Shown: positions 11,640-23,597, counted from the first letter of the stretch. The stretch: DNA of 64,000 bases from Sycobia sp. Sy_11 (GCA_018907035.1 JACCIC010000208.1:901501-965500); one strand, 5' to 3'. Notes: generated from the letters alone by a model not told the origin. A program made the numbers and translations.

Positions 11640-12250
11640 ATGAATGGTTTCCTGGAGCTCTTATCATCTTCCCTCGCGGGTTGTATCTGGGACATAAAAG
11701 CTTTAATTTCGCGTAAAAATATGCTATCATTGGAATTGATCTCTTCATCCAAGTAAAATGCGTCCGAAATTTTTAACATCGTTCTGTATAAATATTCCGC
11801 GAAGTTAATGGATATGGTTATTCGCACGCGAGATCGCAAACCTAGGAGTATGATCGGTAGAATGCTTAATTAGTTCATGTTATTGCCTTGGCACATTAGC
11901 GCCGCTTTAAGGTCGTGGAGACATTTTGTGATCATACCGTTTGATGCCGGATTGAATGCGGTAGTGCTTATTCTACTATATCTGGTAAATTTCAGCAATT
12001 TGTTGAACAAACGCGATGGAAATTGTCACTCTTGGTCGGTAGTAATGGTTTCGGAGGACTTGTCACATGCGATGCAGTCTTCAACTATCGCTGTATCGGG
12101 CCTAAAATGTTTATGTGCACATGTTTAAGCCGCGCATCGGACGCAATGAAATGATAAGGAAGTAATTTGTTCTGCACTTCTCATTTGTTTGAGCATTAGT
12201 TATCTTTTGAACTCGGTCGTGCCGAATTCGTGAAAATATTTTTTAGTTAT
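11640..12250 (-). pseudogene. Gypsy integrase remnant
   Basis: Minus-strand frames give integrase blocks in order: RLKHVHINILGPI at about 12130-12170 (catalytic-domain start, normally F-x-H-x-HxDxxGPLP, first Asp changed to Asn), then TITTDQ-x-CQFPSRLFNKL at about 12050 (second Asp block), then TTAFNPASNGMI at about 11945 (the NGxVER block without its Glu), and LPIILLGLRSRVR at about 11830 with NFAEYLYRTMLKI after it. Catalytic residues are damaged and the frame shifts several times. It pairs with the RT remnant at about 15 kb on the same strand. Confidence 0.65.
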
Positions 12251-12439
12251 ATTTAGTTTTAGTTTTTTAGTTTAGTTATATTTAGTTATATTTTTAATAA
12301 TGAATCAACCACAGAAATTCAGGCTAAATTGAAAATCGATCAAACAAATGTATTAACAACTCACTATTATAAAATTTACAAATCTGCTTGAGCTAGGACA
12401 CGTACGTTTCAAATTTTTTTACATTATTAACTCATTAAG

Positions 12440-12870
12440 ACCCATGACTAGCACAGTATAGTTAGACCCAAACTAACCACGCCATCGATTGCTTTAGGAA
12501 AAAATAAATTGCCCGTGTTTTTATTTTTGACGATCTGATTGTTTATTGTAAAATTATTTAAACAAATTACCAAAAATAATTTTTTCTCAATAAAAAAAAT
12601 ACCGCCATTAGATTCTACGGGAAAAAGCAAGACAAAAAGCTTAATAACATTTTTTTGTACTACCCTTATATTTTGAAATAAATCGTTATAAACAAATTAG
12701 ATCGATCGAATAGTGTTCTTTCCCATAGGCACTATTACAAATAGGTTCAAACCGACTATGCCATCGATTATTGAGCAAAAAATTAAATATCCGTGTTGTT
12801 TTGTTTGACAATCTAATTATTTATTGCAAAATTATTTAAAGAAATTACAACCATGTTGCGAATTTCAAAA
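12440..12870. repeat. Imperfect tandem repeat, related to 49.66-50.25 kb
   Basis: A unit of roughly 290 bp occurs about one and a half times. Each unit carries GCCATCGATT, then CCGTGTTTTT/CCGTGTTGTTTTG, then TTGTTTATTG and AAATTATTTAAA. The same word order occurs in two units at 49.66-50.25 kb. It lies next to the piggyBac remnant and may be its terminal or subterminal region, or a related non-autonomous element. Confidence 0.5.
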
Positions 12871-12889
12871 AGCTAATATCACCAATCGA

Positions 12890-13600
12890 TTATACGAAAA
12901 ACATAAGATACTGCTCAGCAGTTAGTTTTTAAATATTCTTTGGCATGTTCTGAACACAAGTATTTTACGCATTATTCACAAAATTTGGAGTTTTTACCTT
13001 GCAATTTGTTTCAGAGCATTTTGTTAGTAATCCAATTTTCATTTTATGAATGACTGTCAAAGCTTCTGTTGTAAGTGTCATATTTTTTCGTCTTTTTTAA
13101 CTCGATTCAACAAAACTATCAATATAATTTTGATAAAGTTCTTGTACTACATCTTTACTTCCTTTTTTTCTTCTTGATCTAATTTGTTGTATATTACTCT
13201 TGCATTAGTAATCGAAGCTTGAATCAATCGAACAAACAAACACCAAGTCCTTTTTTTATTTTATTGTAGGTAGTAAAGAATTGCAATGTAAATCGACTCT
13301 TCCCATATGACTATTCTACTTGGAAAAGAATTGAGGAAATAAAATTGTTTTCTTAGCCTGCTCATGCCACCTTTTCATGGGGGCCTTTTTTCATCACTAA
13401 AACCTGTACTAAGTATAGATACAGCCTTTGAGTCCATCACCGTTACATAATTAAATTTAGAATTTTTCTCGTGAACTACTACACTTATCCCTGGATCAGA
13501 TTTTCTTGGCATTTCTAATTTTTATTGTACACGATTTTATCTAACAGTAGCTGTTGCCGATAACTCTATGCTTTTTAAATAAATGAGCGGATCAGGTGAG
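12890..13600 (-). pseudogene. piggyBac-like transposase remnant (C-terminal half)
   Basis: Minus-strand phases contain family landmarks in order: NYVTVMDSKAVSILST at about 13440 (family pattern W-x-DNK-x-V-x-x-LST), MGRVDLHCNSLLPTIK at about 13300 (family MGGVDxxDQxxxxY), SSITNARVIYNKL at about 13210, and a C-terminal Cys-rich block with KVKTPNF and KYLCSEHAKE at about 12960. Stops and frameshifts are frequent. The two visible catalytic-Asp contexts (MDSK, VD) are partly kept. No intact ends are seen. Confidence 0.6.
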
Positions 13601-14829
13601 ATGAAAAAGTTATTAAAATATACATGGTATTTACACAAGTTTGAGAGGGAATAGTGACCAATAATTTCTGTAATAACTTTATAACTACTCTTGATCCAAA
13701 ACATACTTTTTGCAACTTCTATGTTTAGAAATGTATGAATAATGAAATATTGCTGATATATTTTCGTAGTTTTAATAAGTATATTTCTATTTTTTTATGT
13801 GAAACTAACGATTCAAGTAACATTGAAATATTATAATTGTTAAAATTTCACGCACTATTCTTACTATTTATTTCTATAAGAGAAAATTTTCCTAATCTGT
13901 CTCATAGCATCCATATATATCTTGAACCTACTGCTAAAGATCATCTAGCGGTGGTACGTCGTTTATAGCCTGAAATGGAGCGCTGCATCCTGATCATAGT
14001 AGAAAGCCAGCTTAATCACTTCAATCACGAGCTGTGTTTTGGAGCTGCAATAATCAGGACATTGGCGACATTCGTTTAGAGGATGGTGGTAGGTGGTATC
14101 GGCTGCAGGTCCTTAAGGGTCGATTGATGGGATCCCTTTATGAAATGCTATTATATGGCCTCCGAAGATCTCAGCACTCTTCACTTCATCAGAGCGTCAC
14201 TGAGTCCCGGATTAATAATTCGAAAAACATAGAAAAACAAACAATTTAAAGATAAGTTTCGATAACTTTTCGTGTTAACGAGAAAGTAATTCTACTTAAT
14301 TTCTTGATTTAACTCTTACCCTTTAAGTTCATTTAACCTCGATTATCTTCAATATTTGTCTAAGAGGATATAATATGAATTCCGGTCGTCATTATATTTT
14401 AATACATTTTTTTTCAAAGGGTAATAGATCTTAGAGAATAAATTTGTGAGGTTCCGATTCGCCTGCAAAGTTCGGTCGGTAATTGATTTTTTATTTTATT
14501 TTAATTTTCCTACAGTAAAGGTCGCATAGGTACTCTTAAATTGCTTATATTAATCACTGTCGCTAATCCCATCGAAATCAGTAAGCCCGTTAATTGACTC
14601 ATTATATATTCTTCGGAGATATCTGCGGATCGCCAGTCTTGTATTTTTTCTCTTTTTTCTAATCATTTTTTCTGTACTGCTGATGATCGGAAGTGTAAGA
14701 ACATATGAAATTCAACCTTAGTAAGGGAGGGTATATATTCAGTAAATAATATCTACCTGTTATTTCTCCATTATAGCAAAATCTTCTATGTATTTCTTTT
14801 CTTGAAAATTAAAATTTACTATTATCGTG
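13601..14829. other. Decayed spacer with a GC-richer patch
   Basis: 13960-14250 has more balanced composition and an open plus frame (14034-14249, 71 aa, RLEDGGRWYRLQVLKGR), but no family motif. It may be part of the same minus-strand Gypsy element read backwards. The rest is AT-rich. Confidence 0.35.
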
Positions 14830-15070
14830 TAACTGGACATAACGCAGGGTAATATATTCGAGAATATAGAGACCTAATTTCTTTTTAGTTTATGCGTCCA
14901 TATAATGATTAGAGCATCCCTTGTAATGCTTGACCATTTTTTTTCGTCACTTTGTTCATTTTCCTAAAGTCTGCGCAGAAATCTGATTTTCTATCTTCCT
15001 TTTTAACTATAATTACTTACGATTTCTACGGGCTATGTAATGTAAGCCGAATATGTAAGCGAACCTAGTT
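14830..15070 (-). pseudogene. Gypsy reverse transcriptase remnant
   Basis: The minus strand reads VVIIVKKEDRKSDFCADF-RKMNKVTKKNG, matching the Gypsy RT block SPIVxVKKKDGxxRFCxDYRKLNxVTxKD. A stop follows after about 40 residues and the catalytic YxDD box is not seen. With the integrase remnant at 11.6-12.25 kb on the same strand, this is probably one old Gypsy element interrupted by the piggyBac remnant. Confidence 0.55.
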
Positions 15071-16395
15071 GCTGAAATTATTTTTTTATTTTATTTATAG
15101 GGGTACATCACCAGGTGCACTTTTGAGCGACCTGTTTCACTTTGAATGATCAATAATTATAAGTGGCATATGATCTTCGATATCTGTTCTCTTTAAAATA
15201 GGTTGAAAATCCTTATTATAGTACATATTTTGGAAATTTGCATACATATCATACAATATCAAATATTGATTTTTAACAATATTAATATTTAAATTTTCGT
15301 CCAATTTATATTAAGCATAGAGAAACGTTTCATATTACTAATATCATAATGGCCAAAGCGACTAGAATTTGTATCTTTTTGTCCTGTTCTATTTGTTTAA
15401 AGTCCCCGGATCACGAATAGCAGCTTTTCCAATTGATTCGTCGTTTTCACAGTATAAATGTGCATGATGGAAACTTAAGAGATTGGATAATCTTTCTCCA
15501 ACTGTCTTTGTAGTCGAAGCTTAAATTCATAGGATAAGGTTGATGTAATATATCAACTATTGTAATTTATATTTTGAAATTTTTATAGTTATGCATTATC
15601 GAATGGCCTTCATTGTTATTTATATAAATTCCTTTAAATCGTCGTCTGATCCGACGAGAAGCAATTCATGCTTTGCATTAATTATAATTTTAGGACAATC
15701 TTCAACGAAAGTAAAAATCGTGTTGAGAGAAAGTAGACGCATTTTTTAAAAAATTAATTGAACTGTAATGTTGTAAATTATATTCTATATACTTATTTTT
15801 ATATAATTTAAATTAATTAATATATTGCAATATATACTTTTTACTGGTCGACATATGTAAATTTATGTAAAGGTGTTAGTAGAGTTTCTTAAATTTCAGT
15901 AAAAAACTTTAATATCTTTCTGCAATGTGAATTTCTTTAACTATCGTTACGAATCGGCTTCTCTTATTTCTTTTAAATTTAGAAAAGTTAATATAAGAGA
16001 TACATTATTTAATTATATAGATTTGATTGTTTCAAAAAATTAAGTATCGTTGAAAATAAGTTTCATTATTTTTGTAATTTTAACTTTATAGTCCATTAAA
16101 AAAAATAAAATAATAAATTTGATGATCATACAGTTGATTTATTCATATTAATAATTAATAAATGTATTTCTTAATATTCTAACATAATCCATCTTAACAT
16201 TTCTTATTTCTAACATAATCTAAACATTTTATGTGAAAATGTGTATCCAAGGTATATATTTATCTAGTAAATTTCTTTACAATTTTTATTATGTTTTAGA
16301 TTATATTACGCTGTTTTTTTTTCAGAAACACGACAATACACTTCTGAAAATTCCTTGCTTCTTTGTGTTTATTGAGTGATATCTAACAATTGTAC
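15071..16395. other. AT-rich spacer
   Basis: No supported gene. There are faint coding-like traces on the minus strand at 15120-15210 and 15380-15480 that could be upstream parts of the Gypsy remnant. The rest is AT-rich without structure. Confidence 0.5.
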
Positions 16396-16399
16396 CATG

Positions 16400-17708
16400 T
16401 GCTCAAATTTTACCCGGACTGACAAAAAAAAACAAAATTTTTACGTATTTTAATACAAATGTTTATTTTTGCCTTCAAAATAGGCTCCTTTCGAGCCAAT
16501 ACAAGCATGCCAACGCTTAATCCAATTTTCCATACACCTGTTGTAAGCCTCACCTGGAATTGCCTTCAGTTCCTTGAGCGAATTACTTTTTATGGCTTCA
16601 TTGGACTCATGGTGCGTTCCCCGAAGCAGATTTTTGAGTTTCGGAAAGAGGAAAAAGTCACAGGGAGCCAAATCTGGCGAATACGGTGACTAAATGATGA
16701 TTTTCATTTCGCGTTTGGCCAAAAAATCAGACACAATCATGCTGGAATGTGCCGACACATTATCGCGGTGAAAAAACCACGAATTGTCTGCCCACAAATC
16801 CGGTCGTTTACGACGAATAGCTTCACCTAGACGCCTCAAAACGGCCAAGTACTAATCCTTATTGACTGTTTGACCTCCTGGAACGAATTCATGGTGAACC
16901 ACCCCATGGTAATCAAAAAAACAATGAGCATCACCTTAATTTTCGACCGACTTTGACGTGGTTTTTTCGGTTTCGGCTCATTTTTGGAGCGCCATTCGCT
17001 AGATTGTTGGGCAGTTTCGACATAATATTCGTAAACCCATGTCTCGTCACCAGTAATGATGCGTTTGATGAATATAGGGTCCTCAGCTACGTTTTGAAGA
17101 CTACTTTTGCGACCTCTACTCGACCTTGTTTTTGCAAAAGATTCAGATGTTTTGAAACGAGTCTAGCATTGATATGCTTTATATGCAAAACATTAACCAA
17201 AATATGTTTAGTCGATCCATAAAAGATGTTGAGAGCCTCTGCTATCTCTCTGTTGCCGACACGACGCTTTTGGAGCATCATTTCCTTAACTTTTACGATG
17301 TTATCGTTGTTAAAAGAGGTAGATGTGCGACTTGCATGAGGTAAGTTTTCGGCGACTTCACGATCTTTACTGAATGCTTTGTACCACTCAACTACTTGCG
17401 TTCGTGATAAAGTAGACTCCCCAAATACTTCTGCAACATTTTCAACGATTCCGTAACGAAATTCCAAATTTTGGGGGAACACAAAATTTCAAGCAAACTC
17501 GTTGATTAACTTTTTTTCTATAGGCTATATCGCCAGAGAAACTTTTTCCATCGTACACAAACAGCTAACAAACACATATTTATGGAGATATGGCGCTTAA
17601 ATTTCACCCAAATATCAAGAAGGTTCTACCAAAATAAAAAAAAATAATTTTACCGATTCAGTTTACGCGCGGAGTTTAAACGCGCCAGTCCGGGTCAAAT
17701 TTGATCAT
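16400..17708 (-). mobile_element. mariner element with both TIRs, inactive
   Basis: TIR-like ends TCAAATTTTACCCGGACTG (about 16402) and CAGTCCGGGTCAAATTTGA (about 17686) bound a 1.3-kb unit. Minus-strand transposase pieces: 17482-17087 (FGESTLSRTQVVEWYKAFSKDRE, helix-turn-helix half), then in other phases GDETWVYEYYVET (first catalytic Asp), FHRDNVSAHSS (second Asp) and SPYSPDLAPCDFFLFPKLK (third Asp) at about 16670. A stop lies just before SPYSPD, and the middle has phase changes, so no full protein is made. Confidence 0.85.
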
Positions 17709-17804
17709 ATTATTATTGATCGTATTACTCACCCTTTGTTAAAAATTCACTTAAATTATGATATATTATTATTAAAAATTGTACTTATGTAGAATGTTTT
17801 TAAT

Positions 17805-18280
17805 TAAATTGATAAATATTTTTATCGGTCTTACAGTGTTATAATATGATATATTATGATAAAATAATGGTACTGGGACTGTCCTTGTTTGTTATCATCC
17901 GCGAAGAATCTGAAATAAAACTTATTACTAAAAATAAATTAGATTAAAAATTAAAAATAATAAAATAAAATAAAAATAATAAACTATATTCTATGTTAGT
18001 GAAGAACAATCTGACTGCCCTCACCATCTTATTTTCTGCTTTGGTTGGAAGTAAACTGTTTTTGAGGATGAACCTTAGAGGTTCGAAACGTTGGACAGCA
18101 AAGGAGAAAATAAGGTGGTGGGGGATTTTTTTATCTGATTTATTTTTAGTAATAAGTTTTATTTCAGAGTCTTCGGAGGTGATAACAAACAACGACAGTT
18201 TGACTGTCATTATGTTATTATAATATATTATAGCATAAAGCCTGTAAGACCTATAAAAAATTTGTTAATTTAATATGATA
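17805..18280. mobile_element. Long foldback element, copy 2
   Basis: It begins AATATTTTTATCGGTCTTACAG and ends CTGTAAGACCTATAAAAAAT with inverted arms. The apex at about 18060-18090 has TGAGGATGAACC-TTAGA-GGTTCGAAACG, the same centre as copy 1. Left inner arm CTTATTTTCTGCTTTG (about 18027) pairs with AGCAAAGGAGAAAATAAG (about 18097). It ends about 80 bp before the Polinton. Confidence 0.8.
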
Positions 18281-18349
18281 AAGCTATCTGAAGATACTAA
18301 TAATACCGAGTTTGTATTGGATGCATCCAATAGTTCAAGGAACGACAAA

Positions 18350-18357
18350 TCTCCCTG
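18350..18357. repeat. Polinton target-site duplication, left copy
   Basis: TCTCCCTG lies directly before the left TIR and recurs exactly after the right TIR at 38737-38744. Confidence 0.75.
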
Positions 18358-19543
18358 GTAGTATATAACGCTTATGGCGAGACATAACAAATCCCCCTCT
18401 TCCCCCCTTTGGCGCCAGTCCGAAGCAACTCCCCTATCCCCAAAGTGTCTGGTGATTGTACTGAAACCTGACACCATGTGATAAGAATAATTTTTAATTG
18501 TTTTTATTGCTTCGGCGGCCTTTGAAGGGGTGATAAAGGGGTGTCTCTCCATAAGCGTTTAGCAATTTATATATGTGTATGTGTACATATGGATATATAT
18601 ATATATATTGTGACGAGGAACGCAAGCACTGCGTGCGCCTGCCTTCCCCGTCCCGTTGCTCTCTCTCCAGCTGTAGCATGTACATATTTATCTGTATATT
18701 TATATGTAGAAATGTTTATATGTTGCAGGCCGACGCACAACCACCGGCGGAGAGGTAAGTGAGAGAGAGAGAGAGCGGGGAATGGGGAGAGACGGCCACG
18801 CGCGCGAAGGATTAGATAGATAGAAGGCCGCGAGCTTTGAACACGCGTTTTAGCCGGCTTTTCGCTCCACGTGCTTTGTTTTCTTTGCTGTTACGGTGTC
18901 GTCTTGGTCATCGTCTACGGGAACACGCCTCGTGCTCCACGTGTTCCCCCTCGCTACGTACCTCTTCTTCGGGGAGGGTACACTCCCGAACGCGCGTGTT
19001 TGTGCCACGGCATTGTGTGTGCGTGTAGCGCACTCGCACTGAGGACGGGCCCGAGCAGACGAACTTGTCGCCAGACCCCGTCTCCGCGGAATAACCGCCC
19101 CATCCCGGGATTTCTGGACGGCGACGTCACCGCCGCTCCCGGTGAAGGAAGGTGCTGCTGCCGGACGAGGACACGCTGCGGGATCATCGAGCCCCGACTC
19201 GCTGTAAGTGGCAGCCCCTTTTCTCTCTCTCTCTCTCTTCCCGAACGCCCCGCGCGCCGTCGCCTCGGCGACCCTCGGCCTGCGTCCCACACGCCTCGCA
19301 TATAGGCGCTGTACGAATCCTTGCTATTAAAGCCTGTTTAAATTTTAATTATTTTTATTTTATTATTTCGTGTGTGGTCCGTTAGCCGCCCTACCTCACG
19401 CGCAGTCCCACAACGCGATATTTCGCCCTTCGCGGACCGCCCCTCTCCCTCGCCGAAATCCTTCGGGGCTAAGCCCAGCCGGGCACAGATTTGCAACGGC
19501 CGTGTCCGCCGTCCTCGTGCTCGAGGCGGACACGCGCACCGTT

Positions 19544-19592
<49 letters not shown>

Positions 19593-20222
19593 GCGGACGT
19601 ATGCACACATGCAACTTAGAGAGAGAGAGAGTCGTTGCGTCATCGGTCCGACAGCAGTCGGCTATCGGTCTTTCCGTTTTGTGCGGATCTTCGCACCGAG
19701 GCTGGCCCGCTCAGCCTACCGGCCGCCAGTGGCCGCGCGCCCTGGCTAAAAAATCTAGCATAATGACTAAGGTTTGAACGTTTTACACAACGCTTCATTC
19801 GTGAAGGCTGCTCAGCGACGATGCAGGAATTTACCCGCTGATATGAAATTTATTTCCTGTCCGATAAGGAAGCGCGATACTATGATAAAGACGTAGAAGT
19901 ATATCGCGTCATGCTCAAAAGAAATATCTTTCTTAAGCCTGGTCCTCTCGCCTCAACTGCTATTGTACTTTTCGAAAATAATTTGAAAAGTAAGAATATT
20001 TAATATATTACCTTTACAGCTCTTTTATTTTTAAATTCTTTTCTTCGAGTACGCGGACTTGGCTAATCGATGATCCCCAGTTGGATGTACGATATGCACA
20101 CTCCAACGTCTCTGAATCTACTGACTATACTTTCGTCTTCGAAATAGTTTTATATAAAATAAAATCAACAATAGAGCGCGGTGCGCTCGGATGAGAAATT
20201 ATTAAGAAGGTTAGGTATTAAG
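18358..20222. repeat. Polinton left terminal inverted repeat
   Basis: Matches the reverse complement of 37262-38736. The blocks are terminal 250 bp (18358-18608), a TA run, a module at 19587-19760 with GTGCGGATCTTCGCAC, and an inner block 19795-20222 ending GGTTAGGTATTAAG. It is longer than expected because a 938-bp LTR-like insertion splits the TA run. Open frames inside are shadows of the repeat. Confidence 0.92.
18609..19546. mobile_element. Probable solo LTR inserted in the Polinton left TIR
   Basis: A 938-bp GC-rich block begins TGTGACG and ends CGTTACA, with (TA)n on both sides; the right TIR has uninterrupted (TA)n at the same point, so this is an insertion. TG...CA ends, inverted terminal bases, a polyadenylation-like ATTAAA near 19327 and the absence of any gag-pol suggest a solo LTR, probably Gypsy-like. 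A 4-5 bp target duplication cannot be proven in the TA repeat. Several open frames on both strands here are composition artefacts. Confidence 0.65.
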
Positions 20223-20726
20223 TTAGTTGATCACAATATGAGCCCTCTTACATAGCTGGTTTTAAAATTATATTTGTACAATAAGGCTATATTTATACAA
20301 TAGGCATATGTAGATAGTTTATGGATTATAGTATATTCTTAAAAAAGTATTGCTGCAAATGTATTCTTTTATTATTTTCAAGGCGTTTCACACAAAGTAC
20401 GGACATAATGTTATCTGCGATCTAGCAATGTTATAAATTTTATAATTATATTGCAATTTTTTATTGTAAAATAATTAATATTAATGAAAAATAAAATAGT
20501 ATATATGAAACGGATAAGAAAATGTCAGCACAGACTATACTTTGCTAACGAAATGTAAAGTGCCGCAAATTAATACGAATAAATTAATAAAAGAGAGGCG
20601 TTTTTCTATGTTTTTGTAGGATAAGGTAGTATACACAGAGGCAATATGAAAATAAATATATAGTAAAATTGGATTTCAATGAATTTTGAATTTTACTTAT
20701 TTTATATATACATGACATTAAATATA
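20223..20726. other. Polinton internal spacer
   Basis: AT-rich, between the left TIR and the 3' end of the last minus-strand gene. No ORF or signal beyond short poly-A/T runs. Confidence 0.6.
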
Positions 20727-21570
20727 TTACAATTCTTCAACATTGCCGAAATTTTTATGAACATTTTCAGCTATCATAGGTAATGAATAAGCAAAGAATT
20801 CAGATAATAAAATATTTTGAACGTCGAATTTCGGAGCTGATCTCCATACTGGATTTAACATAATTCTCAATGTTGTGCTTATGAAGAAAACAGTATTGTT
20901 TAAAAGCAAGAAGATCGTTATGTATGATTTTTAATTCTTCTGGCTTCTCGATGAGTAGTTGTTTTGTTAGAAATCTCGACAAAAGTTCTATTATATTGTT
21001 TAGGATATTAGACTGCTCTATCGCACGTTTAAGATGAGCGTTGACGCATTCGCGAGCTTGCAACATATCTTCGAACGTTGTTAGTTGCAAGGTCAAATTG
21101 GGTAGTATTTCGTATTTCTTTCTCTTGCATACAGGCTGTTCTTCTTTTTCTCTTTGCTGATTCGGTTTATTACTACGCATAGCGGTTTCAATATTTCCTG
21201 GTTTTTTTAATGGGCGTTCTTCAATATGTATTGCTCTGGAACCGTACGCCGTTACGAAGGACAGATCATGATTCTGTAGAAAAATTTTTGTCGGTTTGCC
21301 AAATTCTTCATAAAACGAATATTCATTCTTCAGATAGGATGATATAACATCCGTGTGACAGTTAAACGTTTCACAGATATCAGCGTCAAAAGCCAGACAT
21401 TTTAAATCACCACTACGGATTTTTACGACAGGTTTATATAATCCATTCGAAGATTCTAAGCCAATCGCGATTCTCTTCGAGCCGGATCTGTTGATATCGT
21501 ACGTCGTCGATAAAAGCATATTGGATACACCAAACGATGAGTTCTTCGTTACATTCCTCGTTACCTCCAT
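20727..21570 (-). CDS. Polinton-encoded protein of unknown function (256 aa)
   Basis: Minus-strand ORF 21570-20800 starts MEVTRNVTKNSS. It has no motif I recognise; residues 130-155 are basic and low-complexity (a KKPGN...KRKKYE segment), and the last 90 residues look helical and Leu-rich. It is the last gene of the series, 3' of the protease. An overlapping frame 20909-20727 continues with more protein-like composition (WRSAPKFDVQNILLSEFF) than the ORF's own tail (RRSKYFII), so a late frameshift may have replaced the C-terminus. TTATAAGATATAAGG about 100 bp upstream (21675-21690) may be its TATA element. Confidence 0.6.
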
Positions 21571-22246
21571 TATAGATGGAGGTGTATGTTGATGTGTGGG
21601 CGTGTTATTGAAAAAATACGTATATTTTCTATCTCGTCTTCGAGAACACTGATCATCACACTCGAATCAACCCGCCTTATATCTTATAACCCCCACCCTA
21701 ACATTTTTTCTCCCCCACGCCCTATGTTAGTCGAATAACGCTACATAGCATCATGCAACAGGTTCTGACAAGTATATATGCTTCAAATTATGACGCAACT
21801 CCTAAAACTGAAAAGGCGTTACATATCAGTTTTTAACACGCTTTGACAAGTTTTAATCTTTCTGCAGCCCCCACGAATAAGATGACTCCCAGAAATTCCG
21901 GATGTTATTATCTTCAACAGTTAACTCTTGGAGGTTTAGACCTGTATTCTCTGAGGGTGCATCATCGTAGCTTCTAGAATCATGTCAACGTACGATTTCA
22001 AAAATGTTAAACTGCTTCTCTTTTTTTCGTGTTTAGTATATTTAAGATTTCCATGTATGATTTTTACGAATAACAACTAGATATCATTTTTTTAAAAATA
22101 ATTAATTATTACACATTTTTATTTACATGTGGTATGTTAAGGAAATAGTGGAATAGGTAAAAATAATAAACGCATAGAATTAAAACAAAAGATCTACATT
22201 TATTACAATATTCGATTACATTTTTTGTATAAAAAAAAGTTAATTT
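21571..22246. other. Polinton intergenic region
   Basis: Non-coding apart from a decayed minus-strand trace near 21900-21960. A TATA-like minus-strand motif lies at about 21680. A/T-rich near 22050-22240. Confidence 0.5.
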
Positions 22247-23470
22247 TTACAATAATTTCATCATCAATGTACATGATTGATTACATAATCCAGCTCCGAT
22301 AGAGATGACGCGAGGATACGCATTAATTCGTAAGTGGGATTTCTTAGATTTTTTTCTTAGTTTTTTGATAATGTTTTTATACAACACTGCCACCAACGAG
22401 TCGTTGAGCCGTGTATTTTTCGTGTAAATTCTACAGTAAGAGCGCAAAGAACGACCGGTGCACATAAAATAAAGAAACGCAATGCAATATTCACTGCACA
22501 CTTGCGAATCGAAACTCTTAATTTGTTTTTTATTCCACTCGTATCTTACACAATTACTCTTGAGTCGTTCAAGATGATATGGCGATGTTGGGGGAAGACC
22601 ATAGCTATCGAAGTAGTTTCCATAACCGTTTTTATCTATGTAAAAAGCAATCCAGCGCGAACCAGGTTTGTCGGAGGTATCTGTGTTTGATATTACTGCA
22701 GCAAGAAGACTCGAGCGTTTAGGTATATGATCCGCCGCATATACACCAACGGAGTTGTCCCTTACATCTCTTAGAGCCTGCATAATCTCTTTTGTATTCA
22801 TGATGCCGATATCTGAGAATGATATTTCGTCACCTTCCTCGGATTTGTCAACTTCGTCAATTCCAGCATCACTAATAGAGTGAAAATTAACGTGAGATTT
22901 ACGTTGCTGTTCTTGATAACTCAAAAGTGCGGTATAGAAAGTTTCGCTGTGAACCGGTCGCGGATAATCTTCTTTAGATACAAGCGAACATAACCACTTT
23001 TTAATTAAATGGCTCTTGAATAAAGCACAGTAATTCCTTTTATACTCAAATTTTCGCGATCCGTGAACGTTACACGTATGAGCACGTGGAAAGAGGCGCT
23101 CGAGTCGATCAAAGCTAGGTGTATTGTATGTTTCGAGATTAGTTATACAACGTGTCATAGCTGATTCCAAATATTGAGCTTTTTCTTCACCCCGTCCGTA
23201 TATTCGTTGCGCTTCTCTAGCTATATTACATAGATGATACTGTAATTTATGCAGCGAAATCGAACCATCGAACCAATGAATTCCTTATAAATTCAAACTG
23301 CAATAATTATTAGTCTTGCGTATATTGTGAAGTAAGTCTTTAAAATTGCAAGGTGGTTATACAATCCAGTGTCCGATGATCTCGTCTTGCAAAGATATAA
23401 CAGCAACTTCTTTTGGTATAAACGCTTTATTGGCGTCGCGAAGACCTTGTATGTCGATTACGTAATCCAT
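22247..23470 (-). pseudogene. PRO: Polinton adenovirus-type cysteine protease with N-terminal extension
   Basis: The same minus frame runs from ATG at 23470 to 22247 (407 codons) with two in-frame TAA stops, near 23350 and 23290; the part after the stops is open (23170-22247, 307 aa). The C-terminal half carries the fold's signature: NTDTSDKPGSRWIAFYID, YFDSYG and DSQVCSEYCIAFLYF. In adenovirus-type proteases the first block ends G-x-HW with the catalytic His; here it is Arg (residue 172 of the 307, codon 22655-22657). The candidate nucleophile Cys225 is present, but its usual Gly neighbour is Ser. The N-terminal ~200 residues (RNYCALFKSHLIKKWL, YPRPVHSE) are typical of insect Polinton proteins but have no known function. 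Such proteases mature capsid proteins. This copy is inactive. Confidence 0.85.
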
Positions 23471-23540
23471 TTCTTTTTATTGCTCTTGTCGAAAGAATTT
23501 CACCGAAGGTAATGACAAATTTCACAAACGAGGGCTTTGA

Positions 23541-23547
23541 TTTATAC
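23541..23547 (-). promoter_or_regulatory. TATA box for the protease gene
   Basis: GTATAAAT on the minus strand, about 72 bp upstream of the ATG at 23470, in the short gap between the capsid and protease genes. Confidence 0.4.
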
Positions 23548-23597
23548 TCTTCTACCCACCACCGCCGACACCGCCGTCTCTACTACCAGCGCCACCA

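Noticed and set aside
18837..19305. Several overlapping long ORFs on both strands (up to 146 aa)
   Set aside because: They lie inside the GC-rich LTR-like insertion, are Arg/Pro/Ser-rich and open in many frames at once, a base-composition effect.
19990..20025. GTAAG...TTTACAG intron-like segment in the Polinton left TIR
   Set aside because: Only about 30 bp, too short for a normal insect intron, and no coding sequence flanks it, although both TIRs keep it.
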